Source: an uncultured Saprospiraceae bacterium
GTDB lineage: Bacteria > Bacteroidota > Bacteroidia > Chitinophagales > Saprospiraceae
Assembly (NCBI GenBank): GCA_937952155.1
Contig: CALFYH010000449.1
Location: forward strand, 1-54,435
Direction: 5' to 3'
Length of the DNA: 54,435 nucleotides
Below the pieces are notes generated by a model, which was not told the DNA's origin, did no database searches, and saw nothing but the letters and a program-made list of their open reading frames with translations. Position 1 is the first letter of the stretch; each line of letters begins with the position of its first letter. Below, piece after piece: positions 42,980 through 52,672 of this stretch. The position numbers and the translations under genes are program-made.

Positions 42980-43552
42980 TCAATTATTTAAAAACTCAAC
43001 CAATTTCTGCACAGCTCTTGCACGATGACTTATTTGATTTTTGATTTCACCACTTAACTCAGCGAACGTCCTATCGTAGCCATCTGGTATAAATACAGGA
43101 TCGTAGCCAAAGCCTTCTATTCCTGATTTTTGCAAAGCAATCTTACCTCTTACCAAGCCTTCAAAATACCGCACACCTGAATCATCTACCATAGCAATGA
43201 CTGTCCTAAACTGCGCATACCTGTCTGATTTGTCAACTAATTCATGAAGCAGTTTTGCCATATTGTCTTGTGGATTTCTTTGCTCACCGGCGTACCTGGC
43301 GGTATGAACACCTGGTTGGCCACCAAGAATATCTACTTCGAGTCCCGTATCTTCAGAAAACGATGTCTGACCTGTACAGTCATAAAGATATTTTGCCTTT
43401 ATCCAAGCATTTTCTTCCAATGTAGATCCTGTTTCAGGAATTTCTTCAATAATCCCAATATCTGACAATCCTTTTATATCAAAATCAGGCAAAATTGCCT
43501 TAAGTTCAGTTAGTTTATGTTTATTTGATGTAGCGAATACAAGTGTCTTCAT
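42980..43552 (-). CDS. rdgB: XTP/dITP diphosphatase (RdgB/HAM1)
   Basis: 190 residues, full length. It hydrolyses dITP, dXTP and ITP to monophosphates, keeping deaminated purines out of DNA. Motifs: LVFATSNKHKLTELKAIL, ETGSTLEENAWIKA, SFSEDTGLEVDILGGQPGVH, ARYAGE, GFGYDPVFIPDGYDRTFAEL and HRARAVQKL. It starts 7 bases after the upstream hypothetical gene's stop, so the two are one operon. It converges with ubiA. Confidence 0.96.
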   Translation of the reverse strand: MKTLVFATSNKHKLTELKAILPDFDIKGLSDIGIIEEIPETGSTLEENAWIKAKYLYDCTGQTSFSEDTGLEVDILGGQPGVHTARYAGEQRNPQDNMAKLLHELVDKSDRYAQFRTVIAMVDDSGVRYFEGLVRGKIALQKSGIEGFGYDPVFIPDGYDRTFAELSGEIKNQISHRARAVQKLVEFLNN

Positions 43553-43559
43553 TGGGTGA

Positions 43560-43991
43560 TTATTTTAAAAACATTTCTTGTAGTCTTGCCCAAAGCAATT
43601 GCTTCTTTTGAACTACGGTTCTTATTTCTGTAATTGAATCACATACCAACATCCTATATTTTTCAAAATGCAAAATGTCATACGATTTAAACTCAATGTT
43701 TAGTCCTAATTGATCCGGTGTGATGCCAAAAACTAAAATATTTTTGAAGTCTCTCTGAAAATAACTTAGTATGATTGGTTGCCCTCGCCTCAAAATCAGC
43801 TTTGAGATATCTGATTTTGGATCAAACTTGATCGCGGTAATCATGTTGTTTAGCATGGTTTCTTCATCCGTTCCAAAAGCACCTTCATCTACGATAACCA
43901 GAAGTTTTCCTTCTTCGGCTCCGATCATCGAAAAAGTTTCGGGATTAAGTTCAGGAATATGAAAGACTTGATCTATAAGGGAAAGTGCCAA
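43560..43991 (-). CDS. Conserved-looking hypothetical protein upstream of rdgB
   Basis: 143 residues from TTG at 43991, or 122 from ATG at 43928. No signal peptide or membrane helix. It has an alternating alpha/beta feel (LLVIVDEGAFGTDEETMLN, ILVFGITPDQLGLNIEFKSY, LHFEKYRMLVCDSI). The family is not recognised; its size and fold hint at a DNA polymerase III psi-like or similar small factor, but that is a guess. The TTG start is part of a promoter-like TAATTTTG, so the shorter form may be real, yet the extra 21 residues look protein-like. It is co-transcribed with rdgB. Confidence 0.6.
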   Translation of the reverse strand: MALSLIDQVFHIPELNPETFSMIGAEEGKLLVIVDEGAFGTDEETMLNNMITAIKFDPKSDISKLILRRGQPIILSYFQRDFKNILVFGITPDQLGLNIEFKSYDILHFEKYRMLVCDSITEIRTVVQKKQLLWARLQEMFLK

Positions 43992-43996
43992 AATTA
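43989..43996 (-). promoter_or_regulatory. -7-like box overlapping the TTG start
   Basis: TAATTTTG on the minus strand fits TAnnTTTG and contains the TTG start of the hypothetical gene. If it works as a promoter, translation must start at ATG 43928. Confidence 0.4.
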
Positions 43997-44081
43997 TATT
44001 TCTAAAATAGTGAAATAATAAAATATTGTTTTTTATTCACAAAATTATTCTATCTAAAATAAAATAATAATAAATAAGTCA

Positions 44082-44089
44082 TACTTTTG
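44082..44089 (+). promoter_or_regulatory. -7 promoter box of ilvE
   Basis: TACTTTTG fits TAnnTTTG. It leaves an untranslated leader of about 115 bases before ilvE, long for this window. Confidence 0.6.
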
Positions 44090-44162
44090 TAGGTGCAAAA
44101 TAAGAAGATTTTACCTGACTGACAAATTTGATGTAAAAATTAGCAATTTTCTGCACCAAATC

Positions 44163-44213
44163 TTGCACTCAAAGGACAAAACCAAATTGTTAATATTTAA
44201 AATACAAATCTGA
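44163..44213 (+). CDS. Possible leader peptide of ilvE
   Basis: TTG at 44163 opens a 16-codon frame reading MHSKDKTKLLIFKIQI, ending in TGA that overlaps the ilvE start as TGATG. Five of the last eight residues are Leu or Ile, the end products of the ilvE pathway, so ribosome speed here could couple branched-chain amino-acid supply to ilvE translation. Against this, AT-rich sequence often gives Leu/Ile/Lys codons, the start is TTG, and no terminator hairpin is present. Confidence 0.2.
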   Translation: MHSKDKTKLLIFKIQI

Positions 44214-45274
44214 TGAGTTACAAATTCAATGTTACACGAGTTCAGGAATCTTCGATTTCGAAAGTGGATTTTAATAATCTACCTTTCGGCAAGACTTTTT
44301 CTGACCACATGTTTGTTGCTGATTACATCAATGGGGCATGGACAAATTTGGAAATTAGGCCAATAGCGCCTATTCCAACACATCCCGGCAATATGGCTTG
44401 GCATTACGGTCAGGCAATATTCGAAGGTATGAAGGCAACCAGAGATGCTGAAGGACATGCATTATTATTTCGTCCAGAATTGCACGCCGTACGTCTCAAC
44501 AATTCTGCCAAAAGAATGAGTATGCCCGAAGTGCCCGAAGATCTATTTTTACAAGCGATTCATACCTTGGTTGACATGGAGAAAGCTTGGATACCACCAC
44601 AAACTGGATCAGCTTTATATATACGGCCATTCATGTATGCGACGGATGAGACTATAGGTGTTAAAGCTTCAGACACCTACAAGTTTATCATTTTCGTGAT
44701 GCCGGTAGGACCATACTATACCAATCCAGTAAAACTTTTAGCGCAGGACAAATACGTTAGAGCTGTAGTAGGTGGTGTAGGTGAAGCCAAAACAGCAGGA
44801 AATTATGCAGCTTCATTGTTGCCATCTACAATGGCCCGCAAAGAAGGTTTTGACCAAGTGATGTGGCTGGATGGCGTACATAAAAAATACATACAGGAAG
44901 TCGGTACCATGAATATCTTTTTTGTGGTAAAAGATGAAATCATCACACCAAATCTTGATGGTGCTATTTTGGATGGGATCACACGTAAAAGCATGCTGGA
45001 ACTATTCAAAGATCAAGGATATAAAGTAACCGAGCGACCGATAACTATTGACGAAATCATTGAAGCTGGTCAATCTGGAGATCTCGTTGAGATTTTTGGT
45101 ACTGGTACTGCTGCTGTCATAGCGCCTGTCTCACACCTGAAATATAAAGATACAACAGTTGAATTGGATATGTCAAAACGTCAAATCAGTAAGTGGGCTT
45201 ATGACACTATCAATGGCATTCGCAATAGAACTGTGACTGATAAATTTGGTTGGATTGTAGAAGCAAAGCCATAA
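44213..45274 (+). CDS. ilvE: Branched-chain amino acid aminotransferase
   Basis: 353 residues, class IV PLP aminotransferase of the branched-chain type (group II, mitochondrial-like length). It transfers the amino group between glutamate and the keto acids of Leu, Ile and Val. Motifs: HYGQAIFEGMKA, LFRPELHAVRLNNSAKRMSM, the PLP-lysine in GVGEAKTAGNYAASLL (Lys193), EVGTMNIFFV, DGITRKSMLEL and EIFGTGTAAVIAPV. It has its own promoter and a symmetric terminator. The leader contains a possible coupled peptide. Confidence 0.96.
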   Translation: MSYKFNVTRVQESSISKVDFNNLPFGKTFSDHMFVADYINGAWTNLEIRPIAPIPTHPGNMAWHYGQAIFEGMKATRDAEGHALLFRPELHAVRLNNSAKRMSMPEVPEDLFLQAIHTLVDMEKAWIPPQTGSALYIRPFMYATDETIGVKASDTYKFIIFVMPVGPYYTNPVKLLAQDKYVRAVVGGVGEAKTAGNYAASLLPSTMARKEGFDQVMWLDGVHKKYIQEVGTMNIFFVVKDEIITPNLDGAILDGITRKSMLELFKDQGYKVTERPITIDEIIEAGQSGDLVEIFGTGTAAVIAPVSHLKYKDTTVELDMSKRQISKWAYDTINGIRNRTVTDKFGWIVEAKP

Positions 45275-45306
45275 TTTTTTACAAACAAATCTGCAAAATC
45301 ATATAT

Positions 45307-45344
45307 AAAAAAAGCCCATCAAATTAAATCTGATGGGCTTTTTT
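45307..45344. terminator. Bidirectional terminator between ilvE and the secreted hydrolase-like gene
   Basis: An A run and GCCCATCA pair perfectly with TGATGGGC and a T run around a 9-base loop, so both strands end in T. It serves the convergent genes ending at 45274 and 45363. Confidence 0.95.
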
Positions 45345-45362
45345 ATTACTTAGAAATTGTCT

Positions 45363-46940
45363 TTATTCAAATAAGACTTTTTTGCTTAAAATTCCTGATT
45401 CGAATTGCAATTTAATAATATACAATCCATTTTGTAAGGTCTGCCTATTGACCACAAAGCTACTGCTATTTACATCTACAGTGCTTCTAACTGTTCTACC
45501 AGTGATGTCATAAATAATGTAAGACTTAACCGGCTTATCAGAATCAACAGATATTTGCAACTCTGTAGTTGCTGGATTTGGTGACATTTTAAGATTTACT
45601 TTTGTGTCTGTAAGATCTTGTGTACCTACTTTCCAACAATCTAGACCTAAAGCTACACAAGCACGTGGAGCAAAATATCCAACGATAGTGTCAATATATT
45701 TACGAGCTGAAACGGCATCTGTGTTGCAATCTGTAGGTTGTTGATTTGGTTTAGGTTGAGATGCAAATGTCCATTCCCATGGTGAGCCTGAATCTGCTGG
45801 TGTGTTATCAAATTGATAAAATCCTAAATAGCCGCTTTTGTTGCTAGCATTAAAAGGGTCTTTACCAGTTGGAATTGTTTTGAAAACATCATTATTTCCT
45901 ACTCTATCCATGATAGCCGCAACATCACAAGATCCAGAAACTTCTACTACTGGCTCAGGTCCTCTTGCTGTAGGAACTCTAAGAATACCTGTCTTACAAG
46001 GTGCAAATGCATCGCTGGTTACGTGAAATGAAATCAATGGTGTTTCACCTCTATTTATCCATGAAGAGTCACCCATTGCTCCACCCATGTTTACAGTAAG
46101 TGCATACTCGGATGAATAGCCAACGTGATTAGAAACACATAATGTATCTGCATTTTTGAATCCCAAAACAGCAGTAGGAACATAAGCTGCACTAGACAAT
46201 GTTGTAGGGCCATCTGCATCAATCGTTCCATTTTGTGATTCTATAATCATCGGAACATTACCTACTCCTTGTACAGGTAAAATCCATTTACCACCAGGTG
46301 TATTAATAATTTCACTGTATTGATTCAAGTATCCAGATGCCAATGATATATAACCACCTGTACCTTGGCCCCAAACTGTGATCTTATCAGGATCAATACC
46401 ATGTGGGTTTCCTAATTTGTCCACACTCATTCTAAAGTACCTAACATAAGTGTTTACATCTTGAACACCTCTGTAGGCTGCCTGAATCAAAGTGTATCTT
46501 TTTAATAATTCTTGCTCTATTGTAGGCAACCAACCTTGGCGGTATTCTACAACTGCTACAACATAACCCATTTTTGCAAGTCTGGTGGCTATTTCAACAT
46601 TTGTTGAATCTCCAACAGTTCCTCCGCATGAACCGTTAAAAGAAAAAGGAATGAAATTTCCTGTGTGTAGATAAATTACAAGTGGTCTCTTGGTTTCAGT
46701 ATCTCCATCAGGTGAATAAAATTGTGCTCTCAATGGTTGTCTAGTAGAACCACCACCAGGCATACCACCTAACAATCCACCAACCCAAGGCATTACAGTA
46801 AAGTTACTTTGCAAAGGTATTTGTGTTGAAACGTTTACTTTTGAAAATACTTCACTGGTGTATCTCCCTGTTTGGGCATTTACCATGTTGCCTATGGCAA
46901 GTAAAAAAATAAGAATAAATAACTTAGTAAAAATTCGCAT
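45363..46940 (-). CDS. Type IX secreted alpha/beta-hydrolase-fold protein, nucleophile missing
   Basis: 525 residues with signal peptide (FILIFLLAIGNMVNA). Residues about 65-330 follow an alpha/beta-hydrolase carboxylesterase layout: RPLVIYLHTGNF (oxyanion region), MGYVVAVVEYRQGW, helix with DVNTYVRYFR, and DKITVWGQGTGGY at the nucleophile elbow. The family sequence is GxSxGG, but here Gly193 replaces Ser, so hydrolysis by the usual mechanism is not possible. The last 75 residues (MSPNPATTELQISV...GRTVRS...LQNGLYIIKLQ) are a type A sorting domain for the type IX system. It follows the TonB receptor after 24 bases and may serve as a surface binding protein. Confidence 0.82.
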   Translation of the reverse strand: MRIFTKLFILIFLLAIGNMVNAQTGRYTSEVFSKVNVSTQIPLQSNFTVMPWVGGLLGGMPGGGSTRQPLRAQFYSPDGDTETKRPLVIYLHTGNFIPFSFNGSCGGTVGDSTNVEIATRLAKMGYVVAVVEYRQGWLPTIEQELLKRYTLIQAAYRGVQDVNTYVRYFRMSVDKLGNPHGIDPDKITVWGQGTGGYISLASGYLNQYSEIINTPGGKWILPVQGVGNVPMIIESQNGTIDADGPTTLSSAAYVPTAVLGFKNADTLCVSNHVGYSSEYALTVNMGGAMGDSSWINRGETPLISFHVTSDAFAPCKTGILRVPTARGPEPVVEVSGSCDVAAIMDRVGNNDVFKTIPTGKDPFNASNKSGYLGFYQFDNTPADSGSPWEWTFASQPKPNQQPTDCNTDAVSARKYIDTIVGYFAPRACVALGLDCWKVGTQDLTDTKVNLKMSPNPATTELQISVDSDKPVKSYIIYDITGRTVRSTVDVNSSSFVVNRQTLQNGLYIIKLQFESGILSKKVLFE

Positions 46941-46964
46941 GTGAAAAAGATTTAAAGTTAATAA

Positions 46965-49766
46965 TTAAATTTTTGATTTAAAATCATATGTAATGGAAAA
47001 ATATGCCATACGTCCTATTCTAGGGCCACCATATGTTTGAAACTGTTTATTGTTTAAAATATTGGAAGCCCCGAGTTTAAATGTAAGATTTTGTTTTGGT
47101 AACGTGTAATTTACTTGGGCATCTACCAGATTATAACTAGGTACCAAGCCAGTAAATTGCGGTGAACCTTCAAATATGAATCCCTCAATCCATTTATAAT
47201 TGACGTTAAAGCCTAAGGTATTTTTACCTGTGCCTATAGGAATATCTCTACCTGATACACCAATATTATACTTATTTTTTGGTGTATTGAATGCAGGTAC
47301 GATATCATCATTTACATTTGTAATAAGGTTATTATAGCTATAATTTCCGTTCAAAGCATAGTATTTACCATAATAATAATTTAAACCTACTGCAAATCCT
47401 TGTGAATTAACAGTTTGGTCGGAATTTGCGGCGATACGATAAGCTTGAATATTGGTAAATTGTCTAATTGTGTCATAAAAACCTGGGAACAATTCCACTC
47501 TGACAGTTGGCAATTTTACACCAATCTGATAACCAATAAAATCTGTGTAAACATTGTAATAATAACTAGCGTCCACAAATAGTTTTTCAAAAAGTGTTGT
47601 CCTATATCCTACCTCAAATGTTCTAACTTTTTCAGGTTTTATAGGCGCAATATACTTATCAACTAATTGCGTATTGACTGGATCTTTTCTAAAATCAATA
47701 AAATTATCTAAAATAATAAGGCTATCAAAACCATTTAGATTTCCTAGTAATCTGGCAGGCCCTACTTCAAGATCTAAATATTGGTCAGAGAGCGTAGGAT
47801 TTCTAATGGCTGATGAAAAAGATGCCCTGAGATAATTATTATCTGAAGGCTTCCACACTATAGACCCAGCTGGCGAAAATAAATAGTCGAAATTCTGGTT
47901 TTTATCTAATCTAGATGCTGCTGATAAGGTAAAATCCCCAAATTGTTTGCTAGCACCGCCATAGATACCAAATTCATTATTTGTAATGCGATTTGTCTCA
48001 TCTCTGAAGATAGTTCCAGCGGTATTTGGTCTGTACATTCTAGCGTTTGCGCCTATTGTCAACTCTTTAAAAAAGTTTGAGTTAAATTTATACTCTCCGT
48101 GTACATGAAATAATGCTGACCTATCAAAAAATCGCGTACCATTTTCTACACTGTTATTTTTTCTAGATGTAATTGCATCAAAGAGCGAATCAAATCTTGC
48201 AGTACCTGGTTGATAAAAGTCTTCAATTTTGAATAATCTGTTTTTTGAGCTGGCATATGCTTGGGCTTGGTTGTGAAATTCTGCCAATTTATCTTTGTTA
48301 TCTCGTTGCCACTGTACCATATTATCCTTATTCATGCCCATAGCAATCAATTGATTGGTCACCTTATTTTGACTCCAATAGTCTTCATAAGCTCTTTGCC
48401 ATGCATCATTTGCGCCACTAGCTTCAATCATTTTTTGTGCCGTAAAATAAGGATCATAAGAGTCTCCAGCATCTTCATGGGTAGCATAGGCGCGAATAAA
48501 AAACTTATCTCTTTTCTTATATTCAATTTTGTGCTGGAAAAACTGAATACCTCTTAAGCTGAATCTATTATCACCTTGATAAACCGTAGTACCATACCCA
48601 AAATTAGAACCAATAATCAATTCTGGTGAATCAAAATCTTTGGAAGGTTTTGTTCTTATATGTATCGCAGCGCCAGCTTTTATGTTTTTGGTATTATAAT
48701 CTACAAGGTCTTCTTCTTTATATCCTTTCCGGAAAAAAACATTTATCCCAGAAGATGAATTAAAGTCAGTTCCATTATTCACAATATTATATTCATCACC
48801 ATAAATGTTTACTGCATTAAATCCTCCTGGGTTGTCTTTTGACAAAAAGATATTATTAGTAAGTGAGTCATTGACTGGATTATAATTATCTGCTACCCAG
48901 TCATTGGCCCTTAAATATGAAAAATTCAACTTGTACCCTATTACTGGTTTACCAGATTTACCATTTATCACATCAGCAAATCTGAATCCTGTTTCGACAA
49001 GGCTTCTCTCTCCTACTTTTACACTTGCAGAAAGTCCCTTATTAAAAAACGGATTTTTGGTCTCCATTGCTATGACACCATTGAAGGCATTCGGACCATA
49101 AAATGCAGAACTCGCACCAACTACCAAATCTACTTTCTGAATATCGAGCTCAGATGCTCCTAGAAAGTTACCCAATGAAAAGTTCAATCCTGGCGATTGA
49201 TTGTCCACGCCGTCAATAGTCTGCAAAGATCTTACAGGACTTGTACTATTAAAACCACGAGTATTGATCACTGTAAAACCCAAACTTGCTGTAGTAAGAT
49301 CTACACCTTTTAGTGATCCCAAGCCATTATAAAAATCAGTAGAAGCAGTTTGTTTTATCGCGATAGCATCCAATGATTCTATAGTAAGTGGCGCAGCTTT
49401 TTGCTTGTCAGAAACTCTTTGACCCTTGATTTCTACACCCAAATCTATTGTCACGGATTCTTCAGCCAATAAAATTTTATTCTTTTGAGTGGCAGATGCT
49501 ACATTGTAATCCATTCCAGAATAACCTATGTATGAAACGAATAAAACAACAGGATAGCTTTCTGACCTAAGCTCAAAAGCACCATCAAAATCGGTAACTG
49601 TACCTTTGGTAGGATCGTCTTTTATGATGACACTTGCTCCAATTAAAGGCTCACCAGAGGTGGCATCCACGACATGTCCTTTAATCAATGATTGTCCTGC
49701 AATAAAATCACAAAAGGTAATATTAATTAAATAAGTTAAAACAAAAATGCGTAAAACATTCCCCAT
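46965..49766 (-). CDS. TonB-dependent outer-membrane receptor with carboxypeptidase-like domain
   Basis: About 933 residues from ATG at 49766 (MGNVLRIFVLTYLINITFCD signal peptide). The TTG-started 18-codon extension is rejected. The mature N-terminus has a CarboxypepD_reg-like domain (IKGHVVDATSGEPLIGASVI, TVTDFDGAFELRS, LFVSYIGYSG), then the plug (FYNGLGSLKGVDLTTASLGF, VINTRGFNSTSPVR, VDLVVGASSAFYGPNAFNG) and a C-terminal 22-strand barrel ending YFSITYDFKSKI. It imports large ligands using inner-membrane TonB energy. It is co-transcribed with the secreted hydrolase-fold protein, suggesting a receptor-partner pair like SusC/SusD, though no SusD gene is here. Confidence 0.9.
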   Translation of the reverse strand: MGNVLRIFVLTYLINITFCDFIAGQSLIKGHVVDATSGEPLIGASVIIKDDPTKGTVTDFDGAFELRSESYPVVLFVSYIGYSGMDYNVASATQKNKILLAEESVTIDLGVEIKGQRVSDKQKAAPLTIESLDAIAIKQTASTDFYNGLGSLKGVDLTTASLGFTVINTRGFNSTSPVRSLQTIDGVDNQSPGLNFSLGNFLGASELDIQKVDLVVGASSAFYGPNAFNGVIAMETKNPFFNKGLSASVKVGERSLVETGFRFADVINGKSGKPVIGYKLNFSYLRANDWVADNYNPVNDSLTNNIFLSKDNPGGFNAVNIYGDEYNIVNNGTDFNSSSGINVFFRKGYKEEDLVDYNTKNIKAGAAIHIRTKPSKDFDSPELIIGSNFGYGTTVYQGDNRFSLRGIQFFQHKIEYKKRDKFFIRAYATHEDAGDSYDPYFTAQKMIEASGANDAWQRAYEDYWSQNKVTNQLIAMGMNKDNMVQWQRDNKDKLAEFHNQAQAYASSKNRLFKIEDFYQPGTARFDSLFDAITSRKNNSVENGTRFFDRSALFHVHGEYKFNSNFFKELTIGANARMYRPNTAGTIFRDETNRITNNEFGIYGGASKQFGDFTLSAASRLDKNQNFDYLFSPAGSIVWKPSDNNYLRASFSSAIRNPTLSDQYLDLEVGPARLLGNLNGFDSLIILDNFIDFRKDPVNTQLVDKYIAPIKPEKVRTFEVGYRTTLFEKLFVDASYYYNVYTDFIGYQIGVKLPTVRVELFPGFYDTIRQFTNIQAYRIAANSDQTVNSQGFAVGLNYYYGKYYALNGNYSYNNLITNVNDDIVPAFNTPKNKYNIGVSGRDIPIGTGKNTLGFNVNYKWIEGFIFEGSPQFTGLVPSYNLVDAQVNYTLPKQNLTFKLGASNILNNKQFQTYGGPRIGRMAYFSITYDFKSKI

Positions 49767-50139
49767 ATGATGTGTCTGTTGAGTATCTTGATTGTTAATA
49801 AATTGCAAAAATTGATGCAATGTATAACATATTTCTGAACGACAAAAATTTAATCAACAAAAATATTTTTCTGAAGAATACTCCAAACAAACTAGTGTCA
49901 TGATAAAATATAGCAAGTGCAAAATAATATTCCTTACTCAACCATTCAATGTCGCTCACATGAATTTATTATTTTGATATTTTCAAATTTATGCAATTTT
50001 ATATTTTATTTTTAAGTTTTATGGCGCTTACGGCTTCGAGTAATAAAAAAAGTAGCTTTAATTAATTTTAATATTCCAACTATACACTCACCTTTAGTAA
50101 CAGAAATGATTATTTTTGCCGTTCAAAATGCCTCTCCAA
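49767..50139. other. Divergent intergenic region
   Basis: About 370 AT-rich bases between the TonB receptor and the Asp-box protein. The plus-strand promoter box is at 50111-50118. For the receptor no perfect TAnnTTTG was found. Frames are short (a 14-codon ATG frame at 50021) and nothing else is notable. Confidence 0.5.
50111..50118 (+). promoter_or_regulatory. -7 promoter box of the Asp-box protein gene
   Basis: TATTTTTG fits TAnnTTTG. Its TTG (50116-50118) is in frame with the downstream gene but cannot be the start. The implied start site is about 50125, with ATG at 50140 as the better start and 50128 as the alternative. Confidence 0.7.
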
Positions 50140-52671
50140 ATGAATAAATTTGTTTTACACCTACTCTTGATAACTTTGCCATGCATATTCAGTTGTCACC
50201 AAAAATCAACAAACCCACCTCCAACAGAGAAGACCATTATCCACAAAAATGGTGAAGATGGCAAGTCATTTGAAGCTCGACTCAACTGGATAGAATTGAT
50301 GCATGGAGGTAAAGAAAGTGGATGGCGTCATATAGAAGCTCAAAATCAATTGGAAAGTTATCAGCAATGGTTGAAAAACAAGTATGATGAACGATCTGAA
50401 AATGAATATGTTGCAGATGGATTTATTTATGGCAAATGGTCTGAAAGAGGCTCATCAAATAATGCTGGCAATATCATGGTCATGACTTATGATCCCGAAA
50501 CAGATAATATTTATGCTACTGGTGGTGGCGGCCCCATTTTTAAAGGTAATTTACATGAAACTTCTTGGACATTAGTACATGATAAATTGCGATTTTCTAC
50601 TGATTTATTGCAGTCTTATAGAATGCCACAAGATGGTTTGCGTCTAATTTCAGCAGTTTCCAATCTACCGCATTATTCTGATGATGATGGTAAGACTTGG
50701 GTGAGTTCTACAGGTGTAGATGCTACAAGTGGAGGACAAATTTACCACGCTCAAATGACAAAAAATGGTACAATATTTTTTCTAGCAAAAAGAGATTATT
50801 GGGCAAGTATTCATTTATATGTTTCTTTTGATTTTGGTGTAACGTATAAGTCATACAAGACTTTTTCTACATCAGATACTAGAAATATTGCGCTAACCTA
50901 CTGCGAAGGATCAGATGACATTTTTCTAATCGAGCAACTAGGTACTGATGAATCAAAAATTTTCAAATTTGATTTTACGAATAAAATTTTGCAAGTGAGC
51001 GTACCTTCATCTCCTTTGGGTTTTGGAGAAAATGGACGTGCCAATTTACAAGCTGCAAAACTTGATGATTCTATCGTATTTTATGCCTATAATGATATAA
51101 ATCAAATATTTACTTCAAAAAATGGTGGGCAATCTTGGTCGTTTGTAGCACCATTACCTGAAAGCCCGTGGGACATGGGTTTATATGTGTGTCCTTCAGA
51201 TCCGTCGAAGATGTTTTTTGGTGAGGTAGATGCATTCAGATCAGAAAATGGCGGTGTAGGTTGGTCACGCATTAATAATTGGTGGGAATATTATGATGAC
51301 ATTTACAACAAACTTCATGCAGACATGATGTATATGCGAGAATTTAAAGATAAAAGTGGGAAACCATTTGTTTTAATAGGCAATCATGGTGGTTTAAATT
51401 TTACCGATGATTATGGAGCAACGACTTCAAATTTAGGAATTACAGGTTTGAATGTTTCGCAATATTATGACGTCCGCACATATCCATCCGATCCATATTA
51501 TATCTTTGCAGGCTCCCAAGACCAAGGTCAGCAACGTGGATTAATAGATGATGAAATCCCTTCAGAACTCCAACAAAATATTTCAGGAGATTATGGCCAC
51601 ATTGAGTTTACAGGTAATGGTAAAAGCCTATGGTCCGTGTATCCTGGAGGATCGATAGGTTATTATTCCGCACCAAAATCTCAAAGTGGGCCTATTGCCG
51701 GATATGAAATAAATTCAGATAATGAAACTGTTTGGATTCCTCCTATCATGCCAGGGCCAGATCCAACAAAAAATATAATAATCGCCGCTGGTGGCAGTGT
51801 CACACCTTCATCCAAGGGATCGTATCTTTTACAATTGGAGTATAAAAATAATGAAATAAAAGCAACGGAATTACCTTATGATTTCAGCATAAGTGGAGGT
51901 CAGATATCTGCTATGGCTATTGATCCGTTTGATTCCAATAAATGGTACGTCGCCACGACTAACGGACAATTCTATAAATCCACAGATGGCGGACAGACTT
52001 TCATCAAAACTGCTTCTATGCTATCAGAGTCACATTACCTTTATGGCTCATGTATTTTGCCATCCGCTACAAAAAAAGATGTCATTTATCTTTCAGGCAA
52101 TGGTTATCAATACAAACCCGTGTACCAATCATTGGATGGCGGCATTACATTCAAGGCACTTGGGTCAGGTTTGCCTTCTACCATGGTATTCAATCTGGCA
52201 GCTAACGAAGACGAATCATTAATTTTTGCCGCTACCGAAGCAGGTCCTTATGTTTATGTCGCAGATCGAAACAAGTGGTATCAGCTTAGTGGCAAACATA
52301 CACCCAATCAAACTTACTGGAGTGTAGAATATGTAAAACAAACCAAAACCGCAAGATTTGCAACCTATGGACGAGGCGTATGGGATTTTAAAGTAGAAGA
52401 AATAAAAACCCAAACAAATGAAACATCATCGAAAACCAACCACTTAAATATATATCCAAATCCAACATCAGACTATTTCAAAATCTCAGGTGAAGGCACT
52501 TTCAAGTTCTTACAAGTAGAAATTAGAGATATAAGTGGCAAAATGGTCATGAAAACTACTTCTGTACCAAATGAGCCGATAAATATAAGTTCACTAAGTG
52601 CAGGATCGTATCTAATTTCAATTGGCAATTCGTATCCTTATGTCACAAAAAAACTCATAAAACAAAAGTAA
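50140..52671 (+). CDS. Type IX secreted Asp-box/BNR beta-propeller protein
   Basis: 843 residues starting MNKFVLHLLLITLPCIFSCH, a lipoprotein-like signal peptide. The body is a beta-propeller (Sortilin/xyloglucanase type) with several Asp-box motifs: HYSDDDGKTW, FTSKNGGQSW, KSTDGGQTF and QSLDGGITF. It may bind or hydrolyse glycans, or just bind; no catalytic residue pair is identified. The C-terminal 75 residues (LNIYPNPTSDYFKI, VEIRDISGKMVMKT, LSAGSYLISIGN) are a type A type IX sorting domain. The upstream TTG at 50116 is inside the promoter. The acyltransferase gene starts two bases after the stop. Confidence 0.88.
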   Translation: MNKFVLHLLLITLPCIFSCHQKSTNPPPTEKTIIHKNGEDGKSFEARLNWIELMHGGKESGWRHIEAQNQLESYQQWLKNKYDERSENEYVADGFIYGKWSERGSSNNAGNIMVMTYDPETDNIYATGGGGPIFKGNLHETSWTLVHDKLRFSTDLLQSYRMPQDGLRLISAVSNLPHYSDDDGKTWVSSTGVDATSGGQIYHAQMTKNGTIFFLAKRDYWASIHLYVSFDFGVTYKSYKTFSTSDTRNIALTYCEGSDDIFLIEQLGTDESKIFKFDFTNKILQVSVPSSPLGFGENGRANLQAAKLDDSIVFYAYNDINQIFTSKNGGQSWSFVAPLPESPWDMGLYVCPSDPSKMFFGEVDAFRSENGGVGWSRINNWWEYYDDIYNKLHADMMYMREFKDKSGKPFVLIGNHGGLNFTDDYGATTSNLGITGLNVSQYYDVRTYPSDPYYIFAGSQDQGQQRGLIDDEIPSELQQNISGDYGHIEFTGNGKSLWSVYPGGSIGYYSAPKSQSGPIAGYEINSDNETVWIPPIMPGPDPTKNIIIAAGGSVTPSSKGSYLLQLEYKNNEIKATELPYDFSISGGQISAMAIDPFDSNKWYVATTNGQFYKSTDGGQTFIKTASMLSESHYLYGSCILPSATKKDVIYLSGNGYQYKPVYQSLDGGITFKALGSGLPSTMVFNLAANEDESLIFAATEAGPYVYVADRNKWYQLSGKHTPNQTYWSVEYVKQTKTARFATYGRGVWDFKVEEIKTQTNETSSKTNHLNIYPNPTSDYFKISGEGTFKFLQVEIRDISGKMVMKTTSVPNEPINISSLSAGSYLISIGNSYPYVTKKLIKQK

Positions 52672-52672
52672 A

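Noticed and set aside
49767..49820. 18-codon TTG-started extension of the TonB receptor
   Set aside because: The sequence before ATG 49766 is Gln/His-rich and would place residues before an otherwise perfect signal peptide.
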